Positions 34,594 through 43,412 of a DNA stretch of 64,000 nt are shown here, one piece after another. Each line of letters starts with the position of its first letter. The first letter of the stretch is position 1. Source of the DNA: Smithella sp. Its GTDB lineage: Bacteria; Desulfobacterota; Syntrophia; Syntrophales; Smithellaceae. The position numbers and the translations under genes are program-made. A model generated the notes under the pieces. That model searched no databases and was not told where the DNA came from. It saw only the letters and a list, made by a program, of their open reading frames with translations. The stretch covers positions 1 to 64,000 of the forward strand of contig JAGPFC010000012.1 of NCBI GenBank assembly GCA_018056685.1, in the 5' to 3' direction.

Positions 34594-34941
34594 ATGAAAA
34601 TCGACTTTTTTTGCTGGAATAAGTGAACCACCTGCCGGCGAGTGAGGGAGTTTCTCTTGCAGAAGAAGGTGGAGATCCATGAACGCGATTATTTCAAGGA
34701 ACCTTTTTCGCGTTCGGAAATAGAGGAATTGTTGACGGGGAAACCGGCTTCGGATATGTTCAGTTTCCAATCCCCAAGTTTCAAGGCTTTGAACTTGAAC
34801 AGGGAAAAACTTACGGATAACGATTTGATCAGTCTCATGCTCGAAGAACCGCGTCTGATCCGCCGCCCGGTGGTGAAAATCGGCAAAAAGGTTTATTTCG
34901 GCGCGGACAGCAAAATGCTGGCGGAGCTTATCAAGTCGTAA
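34594..34941 (+). CDS. ArsC/Spx-family selenoprotein, in-frame UGA as selenocysteine 11
   Basis: A 115-residue thioredoxin-fold protein of the ArsC/Spx/YffB family. ATG 34594 lies five bases after GGGAGG (34583-34588). Reading M-K-I-D-F-F-C-W-N-K, then TGA at 34624-34626, then T-T-C-R-R-V-R-E-F-L, the stop sits exactly where the family has its catalytic Cys (K-C-S-T-C-R), giving Sec11-Thr-Thr-Cys14. The rest (RDYFKEPFSRSEIEELL, RRPVVKIGKKVYFG) is clearly family-like. Without Sec reading it would start from a weak GTG at 34642 and lack the active site. Selenium variants of ArsC-like proteins have been reported. Redox role, target unknown. Confidence 0.85.
34627..34673 (+). promoter_or_regulatory. 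Candidate bacterial SECIS stem-loop
   Basis: Directly after the TGA, CCACCT (34628-34633) can pair with AGGTGG (34667-34672), enclosing GGGAG/CTCTT (34646-34650/34654-34658) with loop TTT. Bacterial SECIS elements sit just 3' of UGA, so position is right; the loop does not match an E. coli consensus. Confidence 0.45.
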
Positions 34942-34957
34942 AAAAAGGTATGCGCTT

Positions 34958-35395
34958 ATGAAAGACAGGATCATTGGTTTCAGTTTTGGTTTATCCGGAG
35001 ACGACATTGAAAAAGGCAGTCATAATTTTTACACGATGAATAATGATGCGCCAAAACTGGACGTGATGTCCATGTCCCAACCCATGCTGAAGGCAAAAGT
35101 GGCGGATGTATTGTTCAGCATGATTGCTGATGACGAATTGAAGAACGCGGAAAAGCCCCAAGCTGATGAGAAATGTTTATCAGAAGACCTTTGTCAATAC
35201 AGAATTGTGATTGTGCACGCGCAGGAGCGTGAGCAGGTTTTGCAGGTGATGAGAAGCTTCAGGGCGGTTTTGCCCGATCCTCAGAACATCATATTTGCCG
35301 TGATCACGGAGACGGCCCTCAACTGGACTTTTGAGGAATATATCGGTCATCTGGCTGAAGAACACGAATATATGAAAGCCCGCAAATCTCAATGA
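34958..35395 (+). CDS. DUF3783 domain protein
   Basis: A 145-residue protein. The C-terminal half (about 85-140, VIVHAQEREQVLQVMRSFRAV then PQNIIFAVITETALNWTFEEYIGHLAEEH) matches the DUF3783 pattern. The N-terminal half, GFSFGLSGDDIEKGSH and a Met-rich stretch, is unrecognised. No catalytic motif. It is 16 bases after the selenoprotein gene, so it is probably its operon partner. Confidence 0.8.
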   Translation: MKDRIIGFSFGLSGDDIEKGSHNFYTMNNDAPKLDVMSMSQPMLKAKVADVLFSMIADDELKNAEKPQADEKCLSEDLCQYRIVIVHAQEREQVLQVMRSFRAVLPDPQNIIFAVITETALNWTFEEYIGHLAEEHEYMKARKSQ

Positions 35396-35563
35396 TGTAC
35401 GGGATGTCCGGATTATTCAGCAGCATCTTGACAATCGCCTTTTTACGGTGCTAAAGACTGAAACCTCCTTATGGAGGCTGAGAGGAGATCGAACGGGAAA
35501 AATATGTTTTCATCCCGACTGCAAAACAGGCGGTTATCAGGAATCGATAAATAATAATTTTTA

Positions 35564-37048
35564 ATGAATACACCATCTTTGTTAAAATCTTTGTTTGAAC
35601 CGCGGGCCATCGCGTTTATCGGTGTGTCCAACAATCCCGCCAAATGGGGATTTAATATTTTCCATCACATCATCAAAGCCGGTTACGCCGGTAATCTTTA
35701 TCCCGTCAATCCTCAGGGGGGAACATGGTTTGGAAAAACTATTTATAAAAACCTGGCCGAACTTCCCCGGCCGATTGATCTGGCTATCATTGTTGTGCCT
35801 AAAGAAAGGGTTCCTGACACCCTCCGTGAATGTGTTGACGCGGGTATTCAGGCCGCCGTTATTATCACGGCCGGATTTGGCGAAACGGGCCCGGAGGGAA
35901 AAGAACTGGAGCAGGAAGTGCTATCCATTGCCCGTGCCGGTGGCATCCGTCTGGTGGGACCGAATACGATGGGAATTTTCAGCGCTTATCCGTCACCCCT
36001 GCAGGCGCTGATGACCGCCTCCGAGTTTAAACAGGGCCCTGTCGCCCTTGTCACTCAGAGCGGTAATCTCGGGACGTCCATCTCCTACCGGTTTTTACGG
36101 CGAGATGTTGGCATCAGCCGATTGATCAGTTCCGGTAATGAGGCCGACCTGACCGTAGAGGATTATCTGGAATATCTGGAAACAGATGAGAAGACAAAAG
36201 TGATTTGTCTTTACGTGGAGGGCGTCCGCCAGGGCCGAAGATTTTTTGAAATATTGCGTCGTATATCAGCCGTGAAGCCGGTGCTGCTTCTGAAAGGAGG
36301 CACGGGTGCCGTCGGCGCGGACGCGGCGATGTCGCATACGGGAGCGCTCGCCGGAAGTTTTTCCGTGTTTCGGGCGATGTGCCGTCAGACCAATGTCATT
36401 TTAGTGGAGACGGTTGATGAAATGGTGGACGTGGCCGGGCTTCTGCTTTCGCAACCGGAGGTCACGGGAAAGCGTATCGGCATTGTCACGCAGGGAGGCG
36501 GCTGGGGCGTCATCTCCGCTGATCTGTGCGAAGCGGCGGGTCTGGAGATTCCTCCGCTTGATGAGCGGGTTGTTCAGATGCTGGACACCTTTCTTCCGCC
36601 CTTCTGGAGCAGAAGGAACCCCGTTGATCTGGTCGCGCCGGGCAGGGTTTCAATGATTACGGATTCCGTCGAAGCGCTTTTAAAGTATATGGATCTGGAT
36701 GCCGTGCTGCTGCTGGGCATGGGGTATATGACGGCACGTGCCAGGCGATGGCTGGAATCTCCGGTGCTTCCGCGTGATGTTATGGAGCAGCCGGCGCAGA
36801 AAATGATAGACGGCGAGATGCAGCTTTTAGACCTCGTCGTGCAGCAGATCAGACATTTCAATAAACCGATTTTGCCGGTCATCGATCTGGTGGGGTTTGA
36901 TATGGAGGGGGAAGGCAACATCGTGAAACATCTGGACGCGCTGGGGATCATGACCTATTCATCTCCGGAACAGGCGATCCGCGCTCTGGTCAGGGCGCAG
37001 GATTATTACCGGAAACGCCGGAAGAACCGGATTGAAAAAATTCCCTAA
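35564..37048 (+). CDS. NDP-forming acyl-CoA synthetase, alpha-subunit-like
   Basis: A 494-residue cytoplasmic enzyme of the acetyl-CoA synthetase (ADP-forming)/succinyl-CoA synthetase type: CoA-binding domain (about 1-130, with [12 protein letters not shown]), succinyl-CoA-ligase-like domains after ([15 protein letters not shown], about 155-300) including [10 protein letters not shown] near 265 with the phosphorylated His, and a third domain beginning [11 protein letters not shown]. The separate ATP-grasp beta subunit is not here. Start ATG 35564 has a weak ribosome site. In such anaerobes it would conserve ATP from acyl-CoA thioesters. PaaK follows. Confidence 0.88.
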   Translation: MNTPSLLKSLFEPRAIAFIGVSNNPAKWGFNIFHHIIKAGYAGNLYPVNPQGGTWFGKTIYKNLAELPRPIDLAIIVVPKERVPDTLRECVDAGIQAAVIITAGFGETGPEGKELEQEVLSIARAGGIRLVGPNTMGIFSAYPSPLQALMTASEFKQGPVALVTQSGNLGTSISYRFLRRDVGISRLISSGNEADLTVEDYLEYLETDEKTKVICLYVEGVRQGRRFFEILRRISAVKPVLLLKGGTGAVGADAAMSHTGALAGSFSVFRAMCRQTNVILVETVDEMVDVAGLLLSQPEVTGKRIGIVTQGGGWGVISADLCEAAGLEIPPLDERVVQMLDTFLPPFWSRRNPVDLVAPGRVSMITDSVEALLKYMDLDAVLLLGMGYMTARARRWLESPVLPRDVMEQPAQKMIDGEMQLLDLVVQQIRHFNKPILPVIDLVGFDMEGEGNIVKHLDALGIMTYSSPEQAIRALVRAQDYYRKRRKNRIEKIP

Positions 37049-37158
37049 AGGTTCCATTCGCTCTGCGTCAATATTCTTCCATTGCATCGTTTCTTCCTGT
37101 TCAGCCATCGGGAATTGTGTTATACAACGCACAATGTAAAGTCAGGAGAAATGACATC

Positions 37159-38466
37159 ATGATTTACAATGAAGAATTGGAAACGCTGCCCCGGGAAGCT
37201 CTGGAGGCGCTGCAGCTAAAAAGATTACAGCAGGTTGTTCACCGGGTTTACCACAACGTCGGTTTTTATAAAAAATTATTTGACAAAGCCGGGATCAAAC
37301 CGGATGACATAAAATCACTTGATGATATCAAACGATTTCCTTTTACGACGAAGCAGGACTTGCGCGATAATTACCCGTTTGGCATGTTTGCGACGCCGAT
37401 GAGCAATATCGTCCGTCTCCACGCCTCATCGGGAACGACAGGCAGTTCGACGGTTGTCGCCTACACCAGGCGTGATATCGAGAACTGGGCGGAACTGGTC
37501 GCGCGCTGTTTTGCCGCCGCCAATCTAACCAAGGGTGACATTATTCATAATGCTTACGGTTACGGTCTCTTTACCGGTGGCTTGGGCGTTCATTACGGTG
37601 CGGAAAAGCTTGGCGCCAGCGTTATTCCCATGTCCGGCGGCAACACCAAATGGCAGTTGATGATTCTGCAGGATTTCGGTCCGACGGCGATCTGCTGCAC
37701 GCCTTCCTACGCCCTGAATCTGGCGGAGCAGGGCAGGGCGATGGGGATTGATATGCGGGCTCTGAAGCTGCGTGTGGGCATATTCGGCGCCGAACCTTGG
37801 AGCGAGCAGATGCGCCGGCAGATAGAGGACGCCTTTGATATCAAGGCCATGAACATCTATGGTCTTTCTGAAATCATGGGGCCAGGTGTGTCGATGGAAT
37901 GCAGCGAGGCGCAGGCGGGCATGCATGTTTTTGAGGATTATTTTCTGGTGGAAACGATTCATCCGCAGACGGGCGAAGTTCTGCCGCCGGGCGAACAGGG
38001 GGAACTGGTTTTCACGACACTGACGAAAGAGGCCTTCCCACTGATCCGTTACCGGACGCGTGATATATCCCGTCTGATTACAACACCGTGCCGCTGTGGC
38101 CGGACGTTTTACCGCATGGATCGCGTCATGGGACGAAGCGATGACATGCTCATCATCCGTGGTGTCAATGTCTATCCGTCGCAGATTGAAGCCGTGCTGA
38201 TTAACATCGAAGGCCTGGAACCTCACTATCAGCTCATTGTGGAACGAACAGGAACGCTGGATACCCTGGAAGTTCAGGTTGAGGTGTCGGAAAGAATTTT
38301 TGACGAAGCCGGTGAAGTGAAGGTGCTGCAGCATCTTGAACAGCGCCTCATCAAAGATATGAAAGAGTATCTGGGCATTACAGCAAGGGTCAAACTGGTG
38401 GAGCCCCAAACCATCGGGCGCTCGGAGGGTAAGGCCAGCCGGGTCATTGACAGACGTAAAATATAA
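37159..38466 (+). CDS. paaK: Phenylacetate-CoA ligase family protein
   Basis: A 435-residue AMP-forming aryl-CoA ligase. It shows the ATP motif [13 protein letters not shown] near residue 95, [15 protein letters not shown] near 235, and the C-terminal [11 protein letters not shown] with RRKI at the end. It activates phenylacetate or related aromatic acids, or another carboxylate. ATG 37159 (AGGAG ten bases upstream) is chosen over an open frame from 37117. It follows the NDP-forming ligase and precedes the flavoprotein, a likely acyl-CoA unit. Confidence 0.9.
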   Translation: MIYNEELETLPREALEALQLKRLQQVVHRVYHNVGFYKKLFDKAGIKPDDIKSLDDIKRFPFTTKQDLRDNYPFGMFATPMSNIVRLHASSGTTGSSTVVAYTRRDIENWAELVARCFAAANLTKGDIIHNAYGYGLFTGGLGVHYGAEKLGASVIPMSGGNTKWQLMILQDFGPTAICCTPSYALNLAEQGRAMGIDMRALKLRVGIFGAEPWSEQMRRQIEDAFDIKAMNIYGLSEIMGPGVSMECSEAQAGMHVFEDYFLVETIHPQTGEVLPPGEQGELVFTTLTKEAFPLIRYRTRDISRLITTPCRCGRTFYRMDRVMGRSDDMLIIRGVNVYPSQIEAVLINIEGLEPHYQLIVERTGTLDTLEVQVEVSERIFDEAGEVKVLQHLEQRLIKDMKEYLGITARVKLVEPQTIGRSEGKASRVIDRRKI

Positions 38467-38509
38467 GATCTGTCATGCGTACAAGAAATTTCATTATATC
38501 GAGTAATGT

Positions 38510-39700
38510 GTGAGCGCAGACAATCAGGATATACATTATGACGTGATTGTCGTCGGATTAGGTCCCGCCGGCGCCAACGCCGCTTACCATCTCGCACGCG
38601 CGGGCATTTCCACATTGGCCATTGAGAAGAAAAAAATGCCGCGCCGGAAGCTCTGCGCGGGGGGGATTTCCGCCAAAGTGATCCGGCTTCTGGATTTTGA
38701 TTATTCATCTGCCATCGAGCAGGAGATAAAAAGCGCGGTGATCAATTTCCGCGACAGACGGGTGGAAATATCCGGGGAAGATATTGTGGGCTTTGTCGTG
38801 AACCGGCCGGTCTTTGATCACCTTTTAGCGCAGCGGGCAGACCGGGCAGGCGCTCAGATTCACGAAGAGGAATCGGTTCTCTCCATTTCCGACATAGATA
38901 AGGTGATAGAAGTCAAAACGAACCGTTGTGTCTATCGCTGCCGGGCTTTAATCGGCGCCGATGGAGCTCATGGCGTGACAGCGCACCTTTGGGGATACCA
39001 TTCACATCCGGCGGATATCGGTCTGGAAGTCCATGTGTCCGATGAACACGCCGTTGTTAAAGAACATCTGCACAAACTCGGTTTTTATTTCGGCGATTTT
39101 CCCGACGGTTACGCCTGGATATTCCCCCGACGCAATGATGCGTCCATCGGTCTTGGTTTGCCGATGAAACAGGCAAGGCGCGCCCGTGGTTTGCTGTCCG
39201 ATTTTCTGGTATTGTTGGGACTGCCCCGCGAACTGGCAGACAAAGCCAGAGGTCATGGCATTCCACTTTTTTCGCCTCTGATCAGAAAACCTTTTTGCCG
39301 CGGCAACATTCTGCTGGCCGGTGACGCCGCTTCTTTCATTGACCCGATTACTGCGGAGGGAATTTTCTACGCTTTGAAAAGCGGGGAGGAGGCAGCCGGT
39401 GCCATCATCAGGACTCTTTCGTCAAACACCGAGGCCGCCGGAGTTTATAAAAATGCTTTAAGCAACAGTATTCTACCCGAACTCAAAGCAGCCTGGAAGC
39501 TGTCGATACCGTTCAATGCGTTTCAACAGGCCACCTTTCATGCTATTATGAATAATGCCCGACTGCGACAGATGCAGTTTGATGTGATGGTGGGGCGCAG
39601 AAGTTATCAGGAGATATTGGCACAATTTCCCAATATCATATCGCTGATAAAAAAAATCATATCGGCCCGGTTTGCTGGAGGAAAACATGTTTTTAAATGA
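38510..39700 (+). CDS. Geranylgeranyl-reductase family FAD-dependent oxidoreductase
   Basis: A 396-residue flavoprotein of the geranylgeranyl reductase/digeranylgeranylglycerophospholipid reductase family. The N-terminal FAD dinucleotide fold is DVIVVGLGPAGANAAYHLARAG near residue 12, followed by KLCAGGIS, then the second FAD motif LLAGDAASFIDPITAEGI near 270. Such enzymes hydrogenate isoprenoid chains of quinones or lipids. Start GTG 38510 seems needed for the FAD fold. It is 44 bases after paaK. Confidence 0.87.
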   Translation: MSADNQDIHYDVIVVGLGPAGANAAYHLARAGISTLAIEKKKMPRRKLCAGGISAKVIRLLDFDYSSAIEQEIKSAVINFRDRRVEISGEDIVGFVVNRPVFDHLLAQRADRAGAQIHEEESVLSISDIDKVIEVKTNRCVYRCRALIGADGAHGVTAHLWGYHSHPADIGLEVHVSDEHAVVKEHLHKLGFYFGDFPDGYAWIFPRRNDASIGLGLPMKQARRARGLLSDFLVLLGLPRELADKARGHGIPLFSPLIRKPFCRGNILLAGDAASFIDPITAEGIFYALKSGEEAAGAIIRTLSSNTEAAGVYKNALSNSILPELKAAWKLSIPFNAFQQATFHAIMNNARLRQMQFDVMVGRRSYQEILAQFPNIISLIKKIISARFAGGKHVFK

Positions 39701-39798
39701 GGGCACGAAGTCCATTCGACATGAAAATATTAGTTTTCAATCACCGGTTTTTGGTTTAAGAAACAAGAAAATCATCACGTCACAGAAAGGAAAATTTT

Positions 39799-40560
39799 AT
39801 GCAGACAATTAAGATAATGCCATGTTTGGACATGAAAAACGGAAAGGTGGTCAAGGGAGTTCATTTTGTTGATATTAAAGAAGCGGGTGATCCGGTGGAA
39901 AATGCAGCCTTCTATCAGGCCGAAGGTGCCGATGAGCTGGCTATGCTGGATATTGCTGCCACACTGGAAAACCGCAAGACGCGTCTGGAATGGGTAAAAA
40001 ATGTTTCAAGGGTAATCAAAATTCCTCTCACGGTCGGCGGTGGGATATCTTCCCTGGAAGATATCGATCTGGTTTTGTCGGCGGGCGCCTCGAAGGTTTC
40101 CATGAACAGCGCTGCCGTGAAAGATCCTTCGCTCATTCAGAAAGCGTCTGAAAAATTCGGTAAAGATAAAATCACAGTGGCGATTGATGCCAAAAGAAAC
40201 ACGGCCATGCCTTCCGGTTTTGAACTGGTGGTTTCCGGCGGAACCTTGCCCGTGGCCAAGGACGCCATCACGTGGGCAAAAACCTGTCAGGAGATGGGTG
40301 CCGGCGTGATTCTGCCCACCAGCATGGACGGCGACGGGACCAAAGCCGGTTATGATATTCCGTTTACTAGAGCGATTGCCGATGCCGTTTCGCTGCCGGT
40401 CGTGGCTTCGGGTGGCGCAGGCAAGCTGGAAGATTTTTACGAGGCAGTCGTGAAAGGCGGCGCGACCATTCTGCTGGCGGCTTCGGTTTTTCATTTCCGC
40501 CTGCTGAGGATTCAGGATGTGAAAAAATACTTACGGGACAAAGGTCTGACTGTCGCGTAA
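39799..40560 (+). CDS. hisF: Imidazole glycerol phosphate synthase cyclase subunit HisF
   Basis: A 253-residue (beta/alpha)8 barrel. It closes the imidazole ring of histidine and yields AICAR, with ammonia from HisH. Catalytic Asp residues are in PCLDMKNG (Asp 11) and VAIDAKR (about Asp 130); phosphate motifs VGGGISS, TSMDGDGTKAGYD and ASGGAG are intact. No hisH, hisA or other his gene is near, so it is an isolated copy. AGAAAGG before ATG. A redox protein gene follows. Confidence 0.94.
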   Translation: MQTIKIMPCLDMKNGKVVKGVHFVDIKEAGDPVENAAFYQAEGADELAMLDIAATLENRKTRLEWVKNVSRVIKIPLTVGGGISSLEDIDLVLSAGASKVSMNSAAVKDPSLIQKASEKFGKDKITVAIDAKRNTAMPSGFELVVSGGTLPVAKDAITWAKTCQEMGAGVILPTSMDGDGTKAGYDIPFTRAIADAVSLPVVASGGAGKLEDFYEAVVKGGATILLAASVFHFRLLRIQDVKKYLRDKGLTVA

Positions 40561-40608
40561 TAAGAACGGCGGTGTGTGTTCTGCGGCAGAACCTTTTCAG
40601 GATCAGAT

Positions 40609-41808
40609 ATGGTCAACCATGATAAAGTATCCCTGCGAAACCGCAAGAGCGATCTCAGAAAGCTCGTTCTTCTGATGAACAGGCAGAACAAAAGATTCTG
40701 GCCCCCGCTGGATCCGGTGCTCGAAATGCTGGATCTGGTAATCAATCCGGAAGAGCTCAACCTGTTGTTGAAGATGGGCACGGGTTTATACTCGTATGAA
40801 CAGACTGCCGCGCTCAGTGGCCTGAGCAGCGAAAAATTCAATGTCATCTTCGAATCTCTGAAGAAAAAGGCGTTTATCGGAATAAAAAACCCCGAAACGC
40901 CAGACGAACAATATACCCTGCATCCTTTTGTGGTCGGCTGGTTCGAGGGTCAGGTTTCGTATCTGATCGGCAAGCCCGAAGAAAAGGAATTTGCACAGAG
41001 ATATATGGCGTTTCTTAATTCTTTGCGCAAATATAATGTCTTTCCCCTCCGGAATATCATGAATGTCATGGGAAAGTACGCGAAACTATCCAATCAGAGT
41101 GTCGGGATTGTTCGAGAATCAAAGAGTGCCAAAGGCAAATCCACCATCATCATTGATGAAAAAATAACCGTTCCGGATTCCAGAATTTATCCGACAAATT
41201 CCATTAACGATCTGATCATGGAATACGGCAGGAAAAGTATCATCGGTCAGTTCAAGGCCTGCATGTGCCGTCAGATGACTGCCAATATCAATGATCCCTG
41301 CCGTTTAAAAATGCCTGACGATATCGGATGTATGGGCTTTGGCGAAGGGATCAGGACCTACATGAAATTCGGATATATGCGCCAGGTCAGCAAAGAAGAA
41401 GCTTTTGACATTATTCAGAAGGCGAGGGATTGCGGAGCCGTTCATACGGTGTTTCACGAAATGGATGATACGAAACTTCCGCAAATCGGTCTGTGTAACT
41501 GCTGCTGGGACTGCTGCGGTATTTTCCGTACCTACAATATGGGCGTCGTTCCCCTGCGTTATCATTGCTATTATGAAGCAAAAATCAACGATAATGCCAA
41601 ATGTACGGGCTGCGGTAAATGTGAGAGGTATTGTCCGACCCGTGCGATAAAGGTCGTGGAGAAAAAAGTGGAACTGGACACCGGAAAATGTATCGGTTGC
41701 GGTCAGTGCGTTCATCAGTGTGTTCGTTCGGTTGTAGAATTAGTGGAGAACAAACGCACGGCGTTTTTACCGATGCTTAAGAAAACCGAGGCAAGAATAA
41801 CAACGTAG
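40609..41808 (+). CDS. 4Fe-4S ferredoxin-domain protein with Cys-rich centre
   Basis: A 399-residue protein. Residues about 330-390 hold two [4Fe-4S] ferredoxin motifs (KCTGCGKCERYCP and KCIGCGQCVHQC). Upstream, the Cys-rich GLCNCCWDCCGIFRTYN and CMCRQMTANINDPC are reminiscent of electron-transfer proteins with extra clusters. The N-terminal part has a helix-turn pattern (YEQTAALSGLSSEK). Function unrecognised; a cytoplasmic electron carrier or enzyme. ATG 40609 has AGGATCAG; an upstream frame to 40576 exists. Downstream comes repeat copy C. Confidence 0.85.
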   Translation: MVNHDKVSLRNRKSDLRKLVLLMNRQNKRFWPPLDPVLEMLDLVINPEELNLLLKMGTGLYSYEQTAALSGLSSEKFNVIFESLKKKAFIGIKNPETPDEQYTLHPFVVGWFEGQVSYLIGKPEEKEFAQRYMAFLNSLRKYNVFPLRNIMNVMGKYAKLSNQSVGIVRESKSAKGKSTIIIDEKITVPDSRIYPTNSINDLIMEYGRKSIIGQFKACMCRQMTANINDPCRLKMPDDIGCMGFGEGIRTYMKFGYMRQVSKEEAFDIIQKARDCGAVHTVFHEMDDTKLPQIGLCNCCWDCCGIFRTYNMGVVPLRYHCYYEAKINDNAKCTGCGKCERYCPTRAIKVVEKKVELDTGKCIGCGQCVHQCVRSVVELVENKRTAFLPMLKKTEARITT

Positions 41809-41821
41809 TTTACAAAGCTTC

Positions 41822-41928
41822 TGAAATTCGGGACCCCCTATCCTACGTCGCTGCGCTTCCAGGATAGTTCCACGAACGCTTTGAGCTGCACGACGCGTTT
41901 GCTCTCAGCGAGTGTCACTAAAAAATAA
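41822..41928. repeat. Dispersed intergenic repeat, copy C
   Basis: Hairpin CTATCCT/AGGATAG (about 41839-41868) with the right arm GGATAGTTCCACGAACGCTT like copies A and B, then GCTCTCAGCGAGTGTCACTA which is the reverse complement of the edge motif of copy A. Same modules in different orientation, degenerate; no coding content. Confidence 0.55.
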
Positions 41929-41957
41929 TTGACATACCATTTGATCATCCCTATATT
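41929..41957 (+). promoter_or_regulatory. Sigma-70-type promoter
   Basis: TTGACA (41929-41934), 17-base spacer, TATATT (41952-41957), directly at the end of repeat C and about 27 bases before ATG 41984. Confidence 0.65.
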
Positions 41958-41983
41958 AAAACCGCTTTTAAAGGAGGTTGATG

Positions 41984-42286
41984 ATGAACAAACTATTTAT
42001 CTCAATTTTAGTGATCGTCGTTGGAATCTTGACGGCGACGACGATTTACGCGGCCAATCTTTTCGGCATCGTGTCCGATAAAACCGGAAAACCGGTGGAA
42101 ACAAAAGTAACGCTCAAGGATGACAAAGGAGCGGCAGTTGGTGCGCCTGTAACTACGGATAAAAAAGGAAACTACACTTTCAAGGACATCAAACCGGGCT
42201 CTTATATTGTCGTTGTCGGCGCGAAAGATGAATGGAAAATCTTTGTCGGTCCCGGCGAAACAAGGCGTGACTTCACTTTAAAATAA
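41984..42286 (+). CDS. Secreted carboxypeptidase-regulatory-like (Ig-fold) protein
   Basis: A 100-residue protein: signal peptide (helix about 5-20, cleaved near IYA), then a single prealbumin-like/CarboxypepD_reg-type beta domain with GIVSDKTGKPVETKVTLKDDKG, TTDKKGNYTFKDIKPGSYIV and a C-terminal FTLK strand. Such small domains occur on envelope and adhesive proteins. ATG 41984 is chosen since AGGAGG is six bases upstream; other in-frame starts are at 41978 and 41981. It is 23 bases before the next gene. Confidence 0.8.
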   Translation: MNKLFISILVIVVGILTATTIYAANLFGIVSDKTGKPVETKVTLKDDKGAAVGAPVTTDKKGNYTFKDIKPGSYIVVVGAKDEWKIFVGPGETRRDFTLK

Positions 42287-42309
42287 AACAACTCAGGAGA
42301 TTTCAGAAG

Positions 42310-43335
42310 ATGTCTGAAGATCAATCTCCCCAACCGGAAGAACGACCCAAAAAGAAGGATCTGTGGGATATTATGCAGGCGCTGGGGCCGGCGCTGATTG
42401 CCGCCACGGTGGCGATTATGGGCTCGGTTTACAGTTATCAGCAGGCGCAGATGACAAAGGCGTCCGAGATGCGCGAGGTTTATACCAAGATTATGACCGA
42501 GCGGGAAAGTTCGGATAACTCCATCCGCGCCAATATGTTCCAGATGCTCTTTACGGCGATGTTCAGTAAAGATATTACATCCACCAACAATCCTGATAAT
42601 ATCCGTCTCATCAAACAGCGGGTGATGTTTCTGGATGTGCTTTCGCGAAATTTCGATACGGTGGATATCAAGCCTCTTTTTGAGGAACTGGACAGTGATT
42701 TGACTGCTAAAATATATGACGATCAGTCCTATTCCGATTCATCTCAGAAAGATTATTTTGCGATGCGTTCCGAACTGCGACGTATCGGCAGAAATCTTTC
42801 CATCAAGCAGTTAAACGCGCTGGCGTCACTGCCGGGCACCGTGGTCAAAAGTATTACGCTGATGGAAGACAAAGAAGGCAATCTGCAGGTCATCCAGGAT
42901 GAAAACGTCGCCAACGGCAACGGTGATTTGATTCCGGTGGAAATTAAAGCGCAAAGTATTGATGACGGCAAGGTGGAAATCACGCTGGAGTATCAGAAAA
43001 CCAAAGCTTCCGATCAGGGCTTTAAGGCGCCCTCCTTTCTGATTACATTTTACGATATGCCCTATATCGATAACAGTATCATCGATAAAGATATGCGCGT
43101 GGGCGTTGTCCTGACCAAGTACGTTGCGACGAAGGATTTAAATGTTTTCCGTGACCGTCTCGATAAACGGCTGATTAAGGATTACGAAGACCTTAAGGCC
43201 GGTGGCATTATAAAATATGCGGAACTCCGGTTGATCAAATTTCCGGCTAAATATACAGGACACCGTGACCGTCCGTATTTGCAGGATATTCTGCAGGAAC
43301 TCGTGGAAGATGGAAATCGTAAGAATAGTAAGTGA
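42310..43335 (+). CDS. Unknown membrane-anchored protein
   Basis: A 341-residue protein: charged start, one membrane helix (about 26-44, LGPALIAATVAIMGSVYSY), a helical part (to about 180, with KIMTERESSDNSIRANMFQ) and a C-terminal alpha/beta part with YAELRLIKFPAKYTG near the end. No known domain was recognised. Spacing to the Ig-fold gene (23 bases) suggests an operon with it and perhaps with the next lipoprotein gene. Confidence 0.65.
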   Translation: MSEDQSPQPEERPKKKDLWDIMQALGPALIAATVAIMGSVYSYQQAQMTKASEMREVYTKIMTERESSDNSIRANMFQMLFTAMFSKDITSTNNPDNIRLIKQRVMFLDVLSRNFDTVDIKPLFEELDSDLTAKIYDDQSYSDSSQKDYFAMRSELRRIGRNLSIKQLNALASLPGTVVKSITLMEDKEGNLQVIQDENVANGNGDLIPVEIKAQSIDDGKVEITLEYQKTKASDQGFKAPSFLITFYDMPYIDNSIIDKDMRVGVVLTKYVATKDLNVFRDRLDKRLIKDYEDLKAGGIIKYAELRLIKFPAKYTGHRDRPYLQDILQELVEDGNRKNSK

Positions 43336-43412
43336 AGAGTTTGATGATGAAAAAATGTATTAAAAACAGACAAACCGATTGCAACGTTTCCGGTTATAAG
43401 GAGGATTGACTG

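Noticed and set aside
34642..34941. Short gene starting at GTG 34642
   Set aside because: It would lack the CxxC region of the family; reading through UGA from ATG 34594 with a strong ribosome site explains the sequence better.
37525..38409. 294-codon open frame antisense to paaK
   Set aside because: Shadow of a clearly conserved gene; composition (His/Arg-rich) reflects the opposite-strand codon pattern.
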